NCBI RefSeq assembly: GCF_013694245.2
Contig: NZ_CP059322.2
Coordinates: 2,724,001 to 2,788,000, forward strand
Length of the DNA stretch: 64,000 nucleotides
From: Micromonospora ferruginea
GTDB lineage: Bacteria > Actinomycetota > Actinomycetes > Mycobacteriales > Micromonosporaceae
Direction of reading: 5' to 3'
Position 1 is the stretch's first letter, and every line of letters starts with the position of its first letter. The notes beneath the pieces are model-generated. The model was not told the DNA's origin. It did not search any database and saw only the letters and a list, made by a program, of their open reading frames with translations. Shown here in pieces: positions 62,947 through 64,000 of this stretch. A program made the position numbers and the translations under genes.

Positions 62947-64000
62947 ATGCAGACCTCACCCACCCGCCGGCTGCTCGCCGCCGGCGCCGCCCTCGTGCTC
63001 GCGCTCGGCCTGGCCGGCGCGGCGCCCGCCGCCGCCACCGGCCGCGACGACGGCGGCCAGCCGCTGCCCGGCTACACCATCGTCAACCCGCCGCTGCCGC
63101 CGCTGGTGGTGGACGGCGCCCCGACCACCGTCCGGCAGGGCGTGCACGCACACGCCGGCTACGTCGTCGAGGTCCCGGCCAGGTGGAACGGCGACCTGGT
63201 GATGTGGGCGCACGGATACCGCGGCCAGGGCACCGAACTCTCCCCCGAGACGCCCGCCTTCGACCTGCGGCAGCGCCTGCTGGCCCAGGGGTACGCCTGG
63301 GCGTCCTCCTCCTACGACCGCAACGGCTACGACATCCGCTCCGGCGTGCTGGGCACCCGGTCCCTGGCCGACCTGTTCGCCCGCACCGTGCGGCGGCCGC
63401 ACCGGGTGCTCATCGCCGGCGTCTCCATGGGCGGGCACGTCATCGGCCGCTCGCTGGAGCAGTACCCCGGCTACTACGCCGGCGCGCTGCCGATGTGCGG
63501 GGTGCTCGGCGACCAGGAGCTGTTCGACTACTTCCTCGACTACAACCTGGTCGCGCAGGCGCTCACCGGGGTGCGCGCCTACCCGCCGCCGGCCGACTAC
63601 CTGACCAACGCGGTGCCCCGGATCCAGGTGGCGACCGGGCTGGCCGGCCTCACCCCCACCGGCCCGGACACCACCAACGCGCTCGGCAAGCAACTGCGCG
63701 CGGTCACCGTGAACCGCTCCGGCGGCCCCCGACCGGGCGCCGACGCCGCGTTCGCGGTCTGGAAGGACTTCCTGTTCGGCATCGCCACCACCGACGGCGG
63801 CGACTCCCCCGCGCAGCGCCCCGGGCAGCTCGCCACCAACCTGTTCACCCGCTACACCCCGAACGAGCCGGTGAACCTGAACGCCACCGTGCAGCGGGTC
63901 GCCCCGGAGAACCTGCGCCAGCGGCTGTCGCCGGCCCTGACCGAGGTCCCCCGGATCGCCGGCCGACCGGGCGTTCCGGTGCTCAGCCTGCACGACCTCG
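62947..64000 (+). CDS. secreted alpha/beta hydrolase (esterase-like), 3' end outside window
   Basis: At least 351 residues; the gene runs off the right edge. The signal peptide MQTSPTRRLLAAGAALVLAL continues to APAAATG near residue 32. GDLVMWAHGYRGQGTELSPE is the oxyanion strand, and Ser160 in LIAGVSMGGHVIGRSLEQYP is the nucleophile (G-x-S-x-G). Downstream GALPMCGVLGDQELFDYFLDY resembles large secreted actinobacterial esterases or feruloyl/tannase-like enzymes. ATG at 62947 has GGGGAG six bases upstream. The promoter and an overlapping palindromic operator lie just before it, so expression is probably induced by a ligand. Confidence 0.88.
   Translation, partial: MQTSPTRRLLAAGAALVLALGLAGAAPAAATGRDDGGQPLPGYTIVNPPLPPLVVDGAPTTVRQGVHAHAGYVVEVPARWNGDLVMWAHGYRGQGTELSPETPAFDLRQRLLAQGYAWASSSYDRNGYDIRSGVLGTRSLADLFARTVRRPHRVLIAGVSMGGHVIGRSLEQYPGYYAGALPMCGVLGDQELFDYFLDYNLVAQALTGVRAYPPPADYLTNAVPRIQVATGLAGLTPTGPDTTNALGKQLRAVTVNRSGGPRPGADAAFAVWKDFLFGIATTDGGDSPAQRPGQLATNLFTRYTPNEPVNLNATVQRVAPENLRQRLSPALTEVPRIAGRPGVPVLSLHDL

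Overview
The window is high-GC actinobacterial chromosome. Gene content and style (mycothiol-dependent enzyme family, SpoIIE/STAS switch proteins, many GTG starts, GGGGCCCC-core intergenic repeats) point to Micromonosporaceae, most likely Micromonospora or a close relative. That placement is inference from sequence style; no 16S gene is present. I found about 63 protein genes, one insertion sequence, one strong riboswitch candidate and several families of palindromic repeats. I saw no rRNA, tRNA or CRISPR array. Very long open frames antisense to real genes are GC artefacts and are left out.

Region by region: 1-156 is the N-terminus of a SigB/F/G-type sigma factor, cut by the window edge. 383-10832 holds an uncharacterised protein, a CDGSH Fe-S protein, an operon of an eRF1-like (Vms1/Rv2629-type) protein, a TPP enzyme and a haem-oxygenase-like diiron protein, then small membrane proteins, a GCS2-type carboxylate-amine ligase, a mycothiol-dependent enzyme and a VOC protein. 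10867-18707 is a glucan/trehalose block: glgX-treY-treZ on the minus strand, and divergently a GT4 resembling mycobacterial Rv3032. 18886-20169 is citrate synthase. 20323-23927 is an operon of a 49-residue membrane peptide, a methyltransferase and a sulfatase-fold membrane protein. 24107-31165 holds a VOC protein, an AraC regulator and a two-component system followed by a GT39 and a GT2-GtrA lipid-linked sugar pair. 31295-37419 holds an SDR/hydrolase pair, a Ser/Thr kinase, an OsmC-like protein, a membrane-anchored nuclease-fold protein, a secreted lytic-transglycosylase-like protein and a DivIVA-like coiled coil.

37540-42273 is a signalling island: a PAS/GAF-PP2C phosphatase translationally coupled to a cobalamin-binding protein carrying the W-x9-EH signature of CarH photoreceptors, plus three STAS anti-sigma-antagonist proteins and a single-domain response regulator. 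A light- or B12-gated partner switch feeding a stress sigma factor is the most novel candidate system here.

42350-54217 is mixed: DUF2267/pterin-dehydratase-like, spermidine-synthase-like, AI-2E transporter, NDH-2-type dehydrogenase, Tat-exported M28 peptidase, C39-like secreted peptidase, GT2, and a sulfite-oxidase-like/flavoreductase/DUF6510 cluster. 54329-55492 is a TerC transporter under a yybP-ykoY (Mn2+) riboswitch whose switching helices can be read directly. 55607-56517 is a complete IS5-family element with TA target duplication, immediately upstream of a CaiB/BaiF gene. 58132-64000 carries DUF2267, DUF2795, pirin, a membrane-anchored beta-rich protein, MazG-like, NADP-type glutamate dehydrogenase and a secreted esterase-like protein whose promoter is overlapped by a perfect 28-bp palindrome. 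The esterase runs off the window end.
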